Under the pieces are notes generated by a model. The model was not told where the DNA came from. It was given only the letters and a program-made list of their open reading frames with translations, and did not search any database. A program made the translations under genes and the position numbers. A stretch of DNA of 64,000 nt from Azorhizobium oxalatiphilum (GTDB taxonomy: Bacteria > Pseudomonadota > Alphaproteobacteria > Rhizobiales > Xanthobacteraceae): positions 1-64,000 of the forward strand of contig NZ_BMCT01000007.1 in NCBI RefSeq assembly GCF_014635325.1, given 5' to 3'. Each line of letters starts with the position of its first letter. The first letter of the stretch is position 1. Below are positions 28,277-37,765 of this stretch, piece after piece.

Positions 28277-28298
28277 AGCGGGGGCACAGCCCCGCTTC
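28275..28298 (+). terminator. Hairpin overlapping the mmsA stop codon
   Basis: A perfect 9-bp stem (GAAGCGGGG with CCCCGCTTC, loop GCACAG) starts within the mmsA TGA. There is no T-run. It may protect the mmsA mRNA end or weakly terminate before the inserted sulfotransferase gene. Confidence 0.55.
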
Positions 28299-28386
28299 CA
28301 GTACGACGATCTGGTAAGTTTATATTCTCCGGTGTTTTGTGTATGTTCCGGCCCTCTGCAGGTGAAATCCACCCGGGGGGGTTATT

Positions 28387-29070
28387 TTGCTGATTAGTCA
28401 TAGACATAGATTCATTTATACAAAGACGCTGAAGACTGCGGGAACATCGGTGGAGATCTACTTCGAGGAGGCGGCGCTGCCGCTGCAGCATAATATTCCG
28501 CGAGGGCACCACACGGAGGATATCGAGAGCCTTGCGGGCGTCGTGGGCTACAGGGTCTCCGGGGGGAGAGAGCCGCCGGGGACGCGCTGGTACAACCACA
28601 TGCCGGCGGTGGCCATCCGGGAGCAGGTGGGGCGAGAGGTCTGGTCGAACTATTTCAAGTTCTGCGCCATCCGCAATCCGTTCGATAAGGCTGTCTCCTT
28701 CTGGTGGCACCGGATGTCGGAGGCCGGGGGTGCAGCTTTGAGGGACGCGGATTTCTCGCTGATCCGCAGCGCCTTTTGCGAATGGGTCTGTGAGGATCTG
28801 AGACATCTCGTGGACCGCGGCACCTACATGATCGACGGCAAGGTGGTGATGGACGACATTATCCGCTACGAGACGCTCTCTGCGGATATCGCCCGCATCA
28901 GCTCCGTTCTGGGCCTTCCCGCTCCCTCGCAGGCGCTTGGGCGCTACAAGGGAGAGTTCAGGAAGAACGCCGCGCCGTTCGCGGACTATTACGACGCGGC
29001 GGCGGCACAGGCGGTGCGTGACGTTTTTGGCTTCGAGCTGGAGTATTTCGGCTATCAATTGACGAACTGA
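28387..29070 (+). CDS. Sulfotransferase-family protein
   Basis: This 227-aa predicted PAPS-dependent sulfotransferase has the 5'-phosphosulfate loop TKTLKTAGTS at 12-21 and the 3'-phosphate motif KFCAIRNPFDKAVS at 91-104. This fits the family-2 group that modifies glycans, lipids or small molecules. TTG at 28387 is the likely start, after a G-run at 28374-28381. It lies between mmsA and the acyl-CoA dehydrogenase gene and has no role in valine breakdown, so I infer an insertion into an older operon. The acceptor is unknown; a glycosyl or lipid acceptor is plausible. Confidence 0.75.
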   Translation: MLISHRHRFIYTKTLKTAGTSVEIYFEEAALPLQHNIPRGHHTEDIESLAGVVGYRVSGGREPPGTRWYNHMPAVAIREQVGREVWSNYFKFCAIRNPFDKAVSFWWHRMSEAGGAALRDADFSLIRSAFCEWVCEDLRHLVDRGTYMIDGKVVMDDIIRYETLSADIARISSVLGLPAPSQALGRYKGEFRKNAAPFADYYDAAAAQAVRDVFGFELEYFGYQLTN

Positions 29071-29148
29071 TCATTTCTGTCTGGGCCTGCCGGCAATGGC
29101 AACAGCCACCGGCAGGCCGCATGTGGCCCGCGTTGGGAGGCGCAAGAG

Positions 29149-30291
29149 ATGTTCGAGCTCAATGAAGACCAGATCGCTATCCGCGATATGGCCCGCACCT
29201 TCGCCCGCGAGGAGATCGCGCCCCATGCGCTGAAGTGGGACGAGGAGGAGCATTTCCCCATTCCCACGCTGAAGGCTGCGTCTGCGTTGGGCATGGGCGG
29301 CATCTATGTGCGCGACGATGTGGGCGGCTCGGGCCTCACGCGGCTCGATGCCACGCTGATCTTCGAGGCGCTGGCGGAAGGCTGCCCGGCCACCTCCGCC
29401 TATCTGTCGATCCACAACATGGTGGCCTGGATGATCGACCGCTTCGGCGCGCCCGAACAGCGGGCGAAGTGGCTGCCGAAGCTTTGCGCCATGGAACTGG
29501 TCGCCTCCTATTGCCTCACCGAGCCGGGCTCGGGTTCGGATGCCGCCGCACTGAAGACGCGGGCCGTGCGCGAGGGCGATCATTATGTGCTGCACGGCGA
29601 GAAGCAGTTCATCTCCGGTGCCGGCGCTTCCGACCTCTATGCGGTGATGGTGCGCACGGGCGGGGAGGGGCCGTCCGGTGTTTCCACCCTGCTGGTGGAG
29701 GCGGGGGCGCCCGGCCTCTCCTTCGGGGCAAACGAGAAGAAGATGGGCTGGAAGGTGCAGCCCACCCGCGCGGTCATTTTCGACGGCGTGCGCGTGCCGG
29801 TGGAGAACCGCATCGGCGCGGAGGGCGAGGGCTTCAAGTTCGCCATGGCCGGGCTTGATGGCGGGCGGCTCAATATCGCCGCCTGTTCGCTGGGCGGGGC
29901 GCAGTCCGCTTTTGACAAGGCGCTCACCTATGCCGGGGAGCGCAAGGCCTTCGGCAAGGCCATCAATCAGTTCCAGGCGCTGCAATTCAAGCTGGCCGAC
30001 ATGGAAACCGAGCTTGAGGCGGCGCGCACCTTCCTGTGGCGCGCGGCAAGCGCGCTGGATCGTGCCGACCCCAAAGCCACGCGCCTGTGCGCCATGGCCA
30101 AGCGCTTCGTGACCGACACTGGCTTCAACGTCGCCAATGAGGCGCTGCAGCTGCACGGCGGCTATGGCTATCTGGCGGACTATGGGGTGGAGAAGATCGT
30201 GCGTGATCTGCGGGTGCACCAGATTCTGGAGGGCACCAACGAGATCATGCGCGTCATCATCGCCCGCGCGCTGGTGCAACGGGGCAACTGA
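29149..30291 (+). CDS. Acyl-CoA dehydrogenase, probably isobutyryl-CoA dehydrogenase
   Basis: This 380-aa FAD enzyme shows the signatures YCLTEPGSGSDAAALKTRA and QFISGAGASD. The catalytic Glu361 is in LEGTNEIMRVI. Its position between mmsA and mmsB indicates the isobutyryl-CoA to methacrylyl-CoA step of valine breakdown. A short/branched-chain acyl-CoA substrate is the alternative. GGAGGCGCAAGAG gives the ribosome-binding site. It needs electron-transfer flavoprotein, which is not encoded here. Confidence 0.9.
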   Translation: MFELNEDQIAIRDMARTFAREEIAPHALKWDEEEHFPIPTLKAASALGMGGIYVRDDVGGSGLTRLDATLIFEALAEGCPATSAYLSIHNMVAWMIDRFGAPEQRAKWLPKLCAMELVASYCLTEPGSGSDAAALKTRAVREGDHYVLHGEKQFISGAGASDLYAVMVRTGGEGPSGVSTLLVEAGAPGLSFGANEKKMGWKVQPTRAVIFDGVRVPVENRIGAEGEGFKFAMAGLDGGRLNIAACSLGGAQSAFDKALTYAGERKAFGKAINQFQALQFKLADMETELEAARTFLWRAASALDRADPKATRLCAMAKRFVTDTGFNVANEALQLHGGYGYLADYGVEKIVRDLRVHQILEGTNEIMRVIIARALVQRGN

Positions 30292-30362
30292 GGCTCCACC
30301 GTCGACGGGCGGCAACGGCATCTACGGCCGGCAAACCAGAATAAAAGCTTCGGGAGGAGACT

Positions 30363-31253
30363 ATGTCGATCATCGCCTTCATCGGCCTCGGCAACATGGG
30401 CGGCCCCATGGCGGCCAATCTCGTCAAGGCAGGACATACGGTGCGGGGCTTTGACCTCGTGCCCGCGGCACTGGAGGCAGCCGCCGCCCGTGGTGCGGAG
30501 ATCGCCGACAGTGCCGCCGCCGCCGTGCGTGGCGCCGCCGTGGTTGTGACCATGTTGCCCTCCGGCCGACATGTGCTGGCGGCGGTGGAGGGAGAGGCGG
30601 GCCTGTTCGCTGCCGCCGAGCCGGGCACATTGTTCATCGACAGCTCAACGATCGACGTCTCATCCGCCCGCGCCTTTCACGAGCGGGCGGCGGCGGCGGG
30701 GCTTCCCAGCCTCGATGCCCCGGTTTCCGGCGGTGTGGGCGGGGCGGAGGCGGGCACGCTCACCTTCATGGCGGGGGGCTCGGACGCGGCATTCGCCTCG
30801 GCCCGGCCCATTCTTGAGCTGATGGGCAAGAAGATCGTCCATTGCGGCGAGGCGGGTGCCGGGCAGGCGGCGAAGATCTGCAACAACATGATCCTCGGCA
30901 TTTCCATGATCGGCGTCTGCGAGGCCTTCGTGCTGGGTGAGAAGCTGGGTCTTTCCCATCAGGCGCTGTTCGATGTGGCGTCCACATCGTCGGGGCAGTG
31001 CTGGTCGATCAACACCTATTGCCCGGTGCCGGGTCCGGTGCCGACGAGCCCGGCCAATCGCGATTACCAGCCCGGCTTCTCGGCTGCGCTGATGCTCAAG
31101 GATCTGAAACTGTCGCAGGGGGCGGCGGATACGGCCGGGGCCGCAACGGCCCTTGGGGCGACCGCCGCCGAGCTCTATGCCGCCTACGAGGCGGATGGGA
31201 ACGCCGGCCGCGACTTCTCCGGCATCATCGAGTGGATCCGCGCCCGCAGCTGA
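30363..31253 (+). CDS. mmsB: 3-hydroxyisobutyrate dehydrogenase
   Basis: This 296-aa beta-hydroxyacid dehydrogenase oxidises 3-hydroxyisobutyrate to methylmalonate semialdehyde with NAD+. The Rossmann motif is FIGLGNMGGPMAANL near the N-terminus, and the substrate loop is DAPVSGGVGGAE. Catalytic Lys171 lies in GQAAKICNNM. A GGGAGGAGA site precedes the ATG. Its product feeds MmsA. The 3-hydroxyisobutyryl-CoA hydrolase step and a dedicated enoyl-CoA hydratase are not in this operon. Confidence 0.94.
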   Translation: MSIIAFIGLGNMGGPMAANLVKAGHTVRGFDLVPAALEAAAARGAEIADSAAAAVRGAAVVVTMLPSGRHVLAAVEGEAGLFAAAEPGTLFIDSSTIDVSSARAFHERAAAAGLPSLDAPVSGGVGGAEAGTLTFMAGGSDAAFASARPILELMGKKIVHCGEAGAGQAAKICNNMILGISMIGVCEAFVLGEKLGLSHQALFDVASTSSGQCWSINTYCPVPGPVPTSPANRDYQPGFSAALMLKDLKLSQGAADTAGAATALGATAAELYAAYEADGNAGRDFSGIIEWIRARS

Positions 31254-31263
31254 GCGCGGATCC
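31234..31263 (+). terminator. Hairpin overlapping the mmsB stop codon
   Basis: A perfect 10-bp stem (GGATCCGCGC at 31234-31243 with GCGCGGATCC at 31254-31263) flanks the TGA at 31251. No T-run follows. It marks the end of the valine operon and resembles the hairpin at the mmsA stop. Confidence 0.6.
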
Positions 31264-31280
31264 GTGTCGCGCGACTTTGC

Positions 31281-32234
31281 TCAGGCGCTGGCGGCGTCGA
31301 GTTCGGCGATGTCGCCGGAGGTCAGCGTGAGCTGAACGGCGCGCACCAGCCCTTCCATCTGGGCGAGCGAGGTGGCGCTGGCGATGGGCGCGGTGACGCC
31401 GGGCCGGGCGATCATCCACGCCAGCGCCACTTCGCCCATCTGGGCGCCTCTGGCCTTGGCCACCTTCTCCACCGCATCGAGGATGCGGAAGCCGCGCGGA
31501 TTGAGATAGGGCGCCACGCGGGCGCTGCGGGCTGCGCTCTTGGCGAGGTCGGCTTCCGAACGGTACTTGCCGGTGAGGAAGCCCGCCGCCAGCCCGTAAT
31601 AGGGAATGACGCCGATCTTCTCATGCATGGCCAGATCGCGCAGGGCGCCGTCATAGGCGGCGCGATTGTAGAGATTGTACTCCGGCTGAAGGCTCTCGTA
31701 GCGCGGCAGGTTTTCGCGGGCGGAGACATCCAGCGCATCGGCCAGCTGTTCGGCGGAAAAGTTGGAGGCGCCGATGGCCCGCACCTTGCCGGCCTTGATC
31801 AGCTCCGCATAGGCGCCGAGCGTTTCCGCATGGGGCGTGTTGGGGTCGAACTGGTGCGACTGGTAAAGGTCGATGCGCTCCGTTTTCAGCCGCTTCAGCG
31901 AGCCGTCGACGGCGTCCTTGATCCAGCGGGCGGACAGGCCGACACGGTCCCCGCCCATGTCCATGCCCACCTTGGTGAAGATCTGCACCTTGTCGCGCTT
32001 GGCGGGATTGGCCGCCAGCCAGCGGCCGATGATGCTCTCGCTTTCCCCGCCTTCATGGTCCGGCACCCAGCGCGAATAGACATCCGCCGTGTCGATGGCA
32101 TTGAGGCCGGCGTCGACGAAAGCGTCCAGCAGGCGGAAGCTCAGCGCTTCATCCGCCGACCAGCCGAAGACGTTGGTGCCGAGCACGAGAGGGGCGATGG
32201 AAAGGCCGGAACGGCCAAGGGGGCGATGCTGCAT
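31281..32234 (-). CDS. Aldo/keto reductase
   Basis: This 317-aa NADPH-type (beta/alpha)8 oxidoreductase has the catalytic tetrad visible as Asp and Tyr in NAIDTADVYSRW, Lys in IFTKVGMDMGG and His in LYQSHQFDP. The ATG at 32234 (MQHRPLGRSGL) gives the standard family start; an upstream in-frame start at 32339 would add 35 residues without similarity. It converges on mmsB and is divergent from the TetR gene, which may regulate it. The substrate is unknown. Confidence 0.88.
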   Translation of the reverse strand: MQHRPLGRSGLSIAPLVLGTNVFGWSADEALSFRLLDAFVDAGLNAIDTADVYSRWVPDHEGGESESIIGRWLAANPAKRDKVQIFTKVGMDMGGDRVGLSARWIKDAVDGSLKRLKTERIDLYQSHQFDPNTPHAETLGAYAELIKAGKVRAIGASNFSAEQLADALDVSARENLPRYESLQPEYNLYNRAAYDGALRDLAMHEKIGVIPYYGLAAGFLTGKYRSEADLAKSAARSARVAPYLNPRGFRILDAVEKVAKARGAQMGEVALAWMIARPGVTAPIASATSLAQMEGLVRAVQLTLTSGDIAELDAASA

Positions 32235-32387
32235 GACGGATACTCCGGACGCGACAGAACTGCCAATTTTCTGGCGTAACGCGGCACAAGCTACGCAGCA
32301 AGCAATGTTTTTTGATCGCGCGAACGTTGCTCGCCACACGTCATCCTGCTTAAGTCGATCTTACGTTCTGTCAGGTCGGGGAAGGTG

Positions 32388-33182
32388 ATGGCTTCGGTGC
32401 GCAAGGCCGGCGTGACGGTGGCGAAGCCCCGCCGTGCGGCGGCTTCCGGTGGGGAGCGCGATGGCGAGCCGCGGCGCCGCATTCTGGCGGCTGCGGAACA
32501 GGTGTTCGCCGCGCGCGGCTTCGATGCCGCCACCTTGCGCGAAATCACCGTGGCTGCCGGCGTCAACATCGCGGCGGTGAACTATTATTTCTCCTCCAAG
32601 GAGGAACTGGTCCGTCAGGTGCTGGACCGGCGCATGACCCCCTACACCGCCGCGCGCCATGCCGCGCTGGAGGCGCGGCTGGCGGAGGCCGGGGACACGC
32701 GGCTCAGCGTGAGCGAACTGGCCGAGGTGATGGTACGGCCCATCGTCGAACTGAGTCGCGACGACGAGGCTGGTGGTCGCTCGCTCATCCGCCTGCTGCT
32801 ACAGGTGCGCGCGCGGCCGAGCGAGACCACCATCCGCGTCTTCATCGACCGGGTGGACCCGCTGGTGCAGCGCTTCGTGGATGCCTTTCAGGCCGCCGCG
32901 CCCCATCTGTCGCGGGCCGACATCTACTGGCGCTACAATTTCTCCATCGGCGCGGTGATGCAGGTGCTCACCGATGCCGATCCGCTGTCGCTGCGCCTGA
33001 AGCGCCAGTCGCGCGATCTGTGCGACACCGAGGATGACGAGGCCATCGTCCGGCAGCTCGTGGCCTATATCACGGCGGCCTTTGCCGGCCCTGTGGCAGC
33101 CGTGTCAGGGGAGCCGCAGGAGAAGCCCGCTCCGGCACGCCGGCGGACCCGCCGCCCGCCGGCGACGGCATCCGCCGACTGA
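32388..33182 (+). CDS. TetR-family regulator
   Basis: This regulator of about 264 aa has the TetR helix-turn-helix RRRILAAAEQVFAARGF...LREITVAAGVNIAAVNYYFSSK at about 29-75. A C-terminal ligand domain and a basic Pro/Arg/Ala tail (PARRRTRRPPATA) follow. The first codons are ambiguous (GTG 32385, ATG 32388, GTG 32397) after GGGGAAGG. It is divergent from the aldo/keto reductase gene and may repress it. Confidence 0.85.
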   Translation: MASVRKAGVTVAKPRRAAASGGERDGEPRRRILAAAEQVFAARGFDAATLREITVAAGVNIAAVNYYFSSKEELVRQVLDRRMTPYTAARHAALEARLAEAGDTRLSVSELAEVMVRPIVELSRDDEAGGRSLIRLLLQVRARPSETTIRVFIDRVDPLVQRFVDAFQAAAPHLSRADIYWRYNFSIGAVMQVLTDADPLSLRLKRQSRDLCDTEDDEAIVRQLVAYITAAFAGPVAAVSGEPQEKPAPARRRTRRPPATASAD

Positions 33183-33187
33183 TCACC

Positions 33188-34825
33188 TCACGCCGAGAGC
33201 CACACGTCGGCGAAGCTGCCGCGAATGCCTTCCGGCATGGCCATCACGTCGTGCACGCGCTTGTTGATGATGCAGGTGTAGTCGAGGTCCAGCAGCGGCA
33301 GGATCGGCAGGTCGGTCATGGCCAGCTTCTGGAACTCGTGGAACAGCGCCTTGCGCTTGTCCGGGTCGATCTCCGTGCCCGCCGCTTCCAGCACCTTGTC
33401 CATCTCCGGGCTGGCATAGCCCGAGGCGTTCACGAACGGCGAACCCGCCTTCGCGGCCTTGGACCAGTAGAAGCGCTGGAGTCCCATGGAGGGGTCGAAG
33501 ATGGGCGCGTAGAGGAAGACGTTCAGGTCGTAATCGTAATCGGTGTAGATGGCCTTCAGATAGGTGGGCAGGTCCGATGAGCGGATGCTCACCTCTATGC
33601 CCACGCGCTGAAGCGACTGCTTGATGAATTCGGCCGCGCGCAGGTTCGCCTCGCCCAGCGGCACCCAGTCGAGGCGCAGCTTCAGGCGCGTCTTGTCGGC
33701 GCCGCGCGGGAAGCCCGCCGCATCCAGCAGCGCCTCGGACTTCTTGGGGTCGAAGGGATAGGCGGGCGGATTGGCGAGGCGGATGTCGCCGGCCTGATAG
33801 GGGATGGGGCTCGTGGCTGGCTTGCCGCTCTGGTACCAGACGGCGCGGGCCAGATTCTCGCGGTTCACCGCCTGCAGGATGGCCTGACGCACCTCCAGCT
33901 TGGCGAGCGCGGGATTGCGCAGGTTCACCTGAATGGCCTGCGCGTGCTGGAGCAGTTCCTCGCCGCGCGTCTCCACGTCGAACTTGGCATTGGAGCGGAA
34001 GCGCGCCAGCTCGCTGTAGGGCACCGGGTTCGGGCCGGCGAGCAGGATCTCGCCGGTCTCCAGCGCCGCCGCGCGCGAGGAGGCGTCGTTGATCACCCGC
34101 ATGACGATGCGGTCGAGCAGCGGCTTCTCCTTGGCCCAGTAGCCGTCGAAGCGCTCCAGCGTGATGTGGCTGCCCCGGTTCCACTCCACGAACTTGAACG
34201 GGCCGGTGCCGATGGGCGCGTTGTTGGCCGGGTTCCGCAGCGGATCGCCCTGCTCATAGACGTGCTTGGGCAGGATCGGGCTCTCGAAGGCGGAAAGCGC
34301 ATTCATGGCCATGGGCGAGGGCTTCGAGAAGCGCAGGATGGCCGTGTGGTCGTCCGGCGTATCGACAGCCGTGAGATTGGCGAAGGTGCCGCGCCCGCGC
34401 GGGTGGTTGGGCTTCAGAAGCTGCATGAAGGAGAAGGCGACGTCGGCGGAGGTGAAGTCCTTGCCGTCGTGCCACTTCACGCCCTGCCGCAGGGTGAAGG
34501 TGGCCGTGAGGCCATCCGGCGAAAGCTGCCATGCGGTGGCGAGGCGGGGCTGCGGCTTGAAGTCATAGCCATAGGCGACCAGCCCCTCGGTCATCTTGGA
34601 GGAGGCCAGCAGCACCTGGTCGGAGGTGGTGAAGGCGCACACCAGCGCGGTCGGGTCCGGCCAGATGGCCATGGTGAGCGTGCCGCCCTTTTGCGGTGTC
34701 TCGGCGGCAAAAGCCTGCCCCGAGCGGCCGATCAGCAAGGTGGCGGCAGCAGCGCCGGATGCGCCGAGGAAGGTGCGGCGGGAGACTGGGCCGAAACGCA
34801 GCGGGAAGGAGCTATCGGAAGTCAT
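33188..34825 (-). CDS. Peptide-type ABC importer, binding protein (Tat-exported)
   Basis: This 545-aa cluster C (DppA/OppA family) solute-binding protein has a Tat signal SRRTFLGASGAAAATLLIGR at about 15-34. The family patterns LATAWQLSPDGLTATFTLRQ, GVKWHDGKDFTSADV and PIGTGPFKFVEW are seen. It is the last gene of a five-gene minus-strand operon (permease, permease, ATPase, ATPase, binding protein). Such proteins bind peptides, opines, nickel chelates or sugars; the ligand is open here. Confidence 0.93.
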   Translation of the reverse strand: MTSDSSFPLRFGPVSRRTFLGASGAAAATLLIGRSGQAFAAETPQKGGTLTMAIWPDPTALVCAFTTSDQVLLASSKMTEGLVAYGYDFKPQPRLATAWQLSPDGLTATFTLRQGVKWHDGKDFTSADVAFSFMQLLKPNHPRGRGTFANLTAVDTPDDHTAILRFSKPSPMAMNALSAFESPILPKHVYEQGDPLRNPANNAPIGTGPFKFVEWNRGSHITLERFDGYWAKEKPLLDRIVMRVINDASSRAAALETGEILLAGPNPVPYSELARFRSNAKFDVETRGEELLQHAQAIQVNLRNPALAKLEVRQAILQAVNRENLARAVWYQSGKPATSPIPYQAGDIRLANPPAYPFDPKKSEALLDAAGFPRGADKTRLKLRLDWVPLGEANLRAAEFIKQSLQRVGIEVSIRSSDLPTYLKAIYTDYDYDLNVFLYAPIFDPSMGLQRFYWSKAAKAGSPFVNASGYASPEMDKVLEAAGTEIDPDKRKALFHEFQKLAMTDLPILPLLDLDYTCIINKRVHDVMAMPEGIRGSFADVWLSA

Positions 34826-34837
34826 GGGTTGGCTCGC

Positions 34838-35905
34838 TCAAGAGTGCGAAAGAGGAAAAGCTGAGGCGGGTTCGGAGGCGCGCGAGGCGGGGATGACCTC
34901 GCCGCCCTCCGTGGGCGAATGCGCGGTGCCGTCGGCGGCCACCGTGACCAGATGGCAGGCCACCGTGCGTCCGTCAGGCAGGGGCCGGAGCGCCGGCTCT
35001 TCGGTGGTGCAGAGCTCCACCTTGAACGGGCACCGGGTATGGAAGCGGCAGCCGGGTGGCGGGGCCGTGGGGCTCGGCATGTCGCCCTCGATGCGCAGGC
35101 GCGGGGCGTGCGCGCTCTCGGGATCGGGCGAGGGGTGGGCGGCGAGCAGGCCGGCCGTATAGGGGTGGAGCGGCTGCTTCCACACCCGGTCGCGGTCGGA
35201 CATCTCGACGATCTTGCCCAGATACATCACCAGGATGCGGTCGGCGATGTAATGCACCACCGCCAGATCGTGCGAGATGAAGAGATAGGAGAGGCCCATC
35301 TCCTTCTGCAACCGCACCATCAGATTGATGACCTGTGCCTGCACCGAAACATCCAGCGCCGACACCGGCTCGTCGGCAACGATGAGCGCGGGATTAAGAG
35401 CCAGCGCCCGGGCAATACCCACGCGCTGGCGCTGGCCGCCGGAAAATTCGTGCGGGAAGCGCGAGGCCGCATCCGCCGGCAGGCCCACACGGGCCATCAG
35501 CTCCAGCACCTGCGCCCGGCGCGCCTTGGCCGAGCCGAGGCCGTGCACCTTCAGGGGCTCCTCGATGATGGTGCCCACCGTGCGGCGCGGGTTCAGCGAG
35601 GCATAGGGGTCCTGAAACACCATCTGCATGCGCTTGCGCAGCGGGCGCACCTGCGCATAGGGCAGGTCCGAGATCACCTGCCCGTCGAGCCGCACCTCGC
35701 CGCCGGTGAGCGGGGCGAGGCCCATGATGGCGCGGCCGAGGGTGGATTTTCCGCAGCCGGATTCACCGACGAGGCCCACCGTCTCGCCGGCTTTGATGGC
35801 AAAGCTCACCCCGTCCACGGCGCGCACGCGGCCGTGGTGCTTCACGAGATCGCGCACCTCCAGCAAAGGCGGGCCGGCTTCCGGGAAGATGGGTTGCGCA
35901 TTCAT
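34838..35905 (-). CDS. Peptide-type ABC importer ATPase (DppF/OppF-like)
   Basis: This 355-aa ABC ATPase has Walker [10 protein letters not shown], signature [18 protein letters not shown] and Walker [14 protein letters not shown]. The C-terminal oligopeptide-transporter extension has the Cys pattern [15 protein letters not shown], a region that binds an iron-sulfur cluster in characterised homologues. It overlaps the stop of the preceding ATPase gene by 4 bases and lies 12 bases before the binding-protein gene. Confidence 0.93.
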   Translation of the reverse strand: MNAQPIFPEAGPPLLEVRDLVKHHGRVRAVDGVSFAIKAGETVGLVGESGCGKSTLGRAIMGLAPLTGGEVRLDGQVISDLPYAQVRPLRKRMQMVFQDPYASLNPRRTVGTIIEEPLKVHGLGSAKARRAQVLELMARVGLPADAASRFPHEFSGGQRQRVGIARALALNPALIVADEPVSALDVSVQAQVINLMVRLQKEMGLSYLFISHDLAVVHYIADRILVMYLGKIVEMSDRDRVWKQPLHPYTAGLLAAHPSPDPESAHAPRLRIEGDMPSPTAPPPGCRFHTRCPFKVELCTTEEPALRPLPDGRTVACHLVTVAADGTAHSPTEGGEVIPASRASEPASAFPLSHS

Positions 35906-36921
35906 GCCGGCACCCCCTCGGTGGCGAGGATACAGGCGACCTTGGCCGGGCCGACGTCACGCAGGGCGGGGCGCGTCTGCGCGCAGGCGTCGATCGCCAC
36001 CGGGCAACGCGGCTGGAAGGCGCAGCCCTTCGGCAGTGCGGAGAGCGCGGGCACGATGCCGGGAATCTCCATCAGCGGTTCGCGGCCGCCGCCGGCATCC
36101 GGGTTGGGAAGGGCACGCAGGAGGCCACGCGTATAGGGATGGCGCGGCGTGCGGAACAGCTCCGCGACGGGGGCCTCCTCCACCTTGCGGCCGGCATACA
36201 TCACCAGCACGCGGTGGGCGTTCTGCGCCACCACGCCGAGATTGTGGGTGATGAGCACGATGGCGAGGCCCAGTTCCGCCTGCAGGGTGCGCAGCAGGTC
36301 GAGGATCTGCGCCTGCACGGTGGCGTCGAGCGCGGTGGTGGGCTCATCCGCGATCAGCAGCTTGGGCTCGCAGGCAAGCGCCATGGCGATCATCACCCGC
36401 TGGCGCATGCCGCCGGACAGGTGGTGGGGCAGGTCGTCCAGCACCCGCGCGGGATCGGGAATGCGCACCAGCTTCAGGAGGTCGGTGGCCTTCTCGCGGC
36501 GCTGCTGCGCGGAGAGCTCGGGCCGGTGCTCCTCGAACACCTCCATGAGCTGGCGGCCGATGCGCATGACCGGGTTCAGCGAGGTCATGGGCTCCTGAAA
36601 GATCATGGAGATGTCGGCCCCGCGCAGCCGCCGCATGTCGCGTTCCGAGAGCGAGAGCAGGTCGCGCCCGTTGAGGCGCGCGGCACCGCCCGCATTGAAG
36701 GCGACGCCATCGGGCAGCAGGCGCATGAGCGAGAGCGCGGTCATGGACTTGCCGGAGCCGCTCTCGCCGACGATGGCCAGCGTCTCGCCGGCACGCACGG
36801 TGAGGTCGAGCCCGTCCACCACCGTCACCTTGCCGGCGCGGGTGTTGAGGCAGGTGGTGAGGCCCTCCACCGCCAGCACGGGCGTGGCGTCGGGCACGAG
36901 GGAGGGAGCAGACGCGGCCAT
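35902..36921 (-). CDS. Peptide-type ABC importer ATPase (DppD/OppD-like)
   Basis: This 339-aa ATPase forms the heterodimer with the neighbouring ATPase. Walker A is GESGSGKSM (the usual last Thr/Ser is Met after the Ser). The signature is [19 protein letters not shown] and Walker B is [12 protein letters not shown]. The C-terminal extension has the [14 protein letters not shown] cysteines. It lies one base from the DppC-like gene and overlaps the DppF-like gene. Confidence 0.93.
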   Translation of the reverse strand: MAASAPSLVPDATPVLAVEGLTTCLNTRAGKVTVVDGLDLTVRAGETLAIVGESGSGKSMTALSLMRLLPDGVAFNAGGAARLNGRDLLSLSERDMRRLRGADISMIFQEPMTSLNPVMRIGRQLMEVFEEHRPELSAQQRREKATDLLKLVRIPDPARVLDDLPHHLSGGMRQRVMIAMALACEPKLLIADEPTTALDATVQAQILDLLRTLQAELGLAIVLITHNLGVVAQNAHRVLVMYAGRKVEEAPVAELFRTPRHPYTRGLLRALPNPDAGGGREPLMEIPGIVPALSALPKGCAFQPRCPVAIDACAQTRPALRDVGPAKVACILATEGVPA

Positions 36922-36922
36922 G

Positions 36923-37765
36923 TCAGCGCAGCTTGAGCTTGGGGTTCAGGGCGTCGTTCAGCCCCTCGCCCACGAGGTTGAGCGACAGCACCACGAGGAT
37001 GATGGCAAGCCCCGGTTCGGCGACGAGGAACCAGGCCGAGCGCAGGCTCTCGCGCCCGGCGCCGATCATGGCGCCCCAGGTCAGCACGTTGGGATCGCCC
37101 AGCCCGAGGAAGGAGAGGCCCGCCTCGGTGAGGATGGCGGTGGCGACCATGATGGAGGCGGTGACGATGATGGGGGTCAGGCAGTTGGGCAGGATCTGGC
37201 CGAAGATGATGCTCCGTTCGCTCATGCCGATGACGTAGCAGGACTGCACGAACTCGCGCTCGCGCAGGCTCATCACCTCGGCGCGCACGAGGCGCGCCAC
37301 GGGGGGCCATGAGACCAGCGCCAATGCGGTGATGATGGAGGTGAGCGCCGGACCGAAGATCGCCACCAGCACCACCGCGAGGATGAACTGCGGCATGGTC
37401 TGGAACATCTCGGTGATGCGCATCAGCACGTCATTGACCCAGCCGCCGTAATAGCCCGACAGCGCGCCCACGGTGATGCCGATGGCGAGCGCAACCAGCG
37501 TTGATATGCCGCCGATCATCAAAGCGCTGCGCGCGCCGTGCATGATGCCTGCGGCCACATCGCGGCCCAGCGGATCGGTGCCGAGCGGATAGGCCATGTC
37601 CTCGCCCGGCCACAGCAGCGGGGCTGCCACCATGTCGGCGGGATCGTCGGGATAGAGCACGGGCGCCAGCAGGGCGGCGGCGACGATGGCGATGAAGATG
37701 GCGAGGCCGAGCACGGCCGTGCGCTTGCGGCGGAACAGCCGCCAGAGATCGAGAAGGGCTTTCAT
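36923..37765 (-). CDS. Peptide-type ABC importer permease (DppC-like)
   Basis: This 280-aa inner-membrane permease has about six helices. The N-terminal RRKRTAVLGLAIFIAIVAAALLAP is typical of the DppC class. The EAA loop near VRAEVMSLREREFVQSCYVI and GLSFLGLGDPN are present. The start overlaps the DppB-like stop by 4 bases (ATGA). It pairs with that protein to form the channel. Confidence 0.93.
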   Translation of the reverse strand: MKALLDLWRLFRRKRTAVLGLAIFIAIVAAALLAPVLYPDDPADMVAAPLLWPGEDMAYPLGTDPLGRDVAAGIMHGARSALMIGGISTLVALAIGITVGALSGYYGGWVNDVLMRITEMFQTMPQFILAVVLVAIFGPALTSIITALALVSWPPVARLVRAEVMSLREREFVQSCYVIGMSERSIIFGQILPNCLTPIIVTASIMVATAILTEAGLSFLGLGDPNVLTWGAMIGAGRESLRSAWFLVAEPGLAIILVVLSLNLVGEGLNDALNPKLKLR

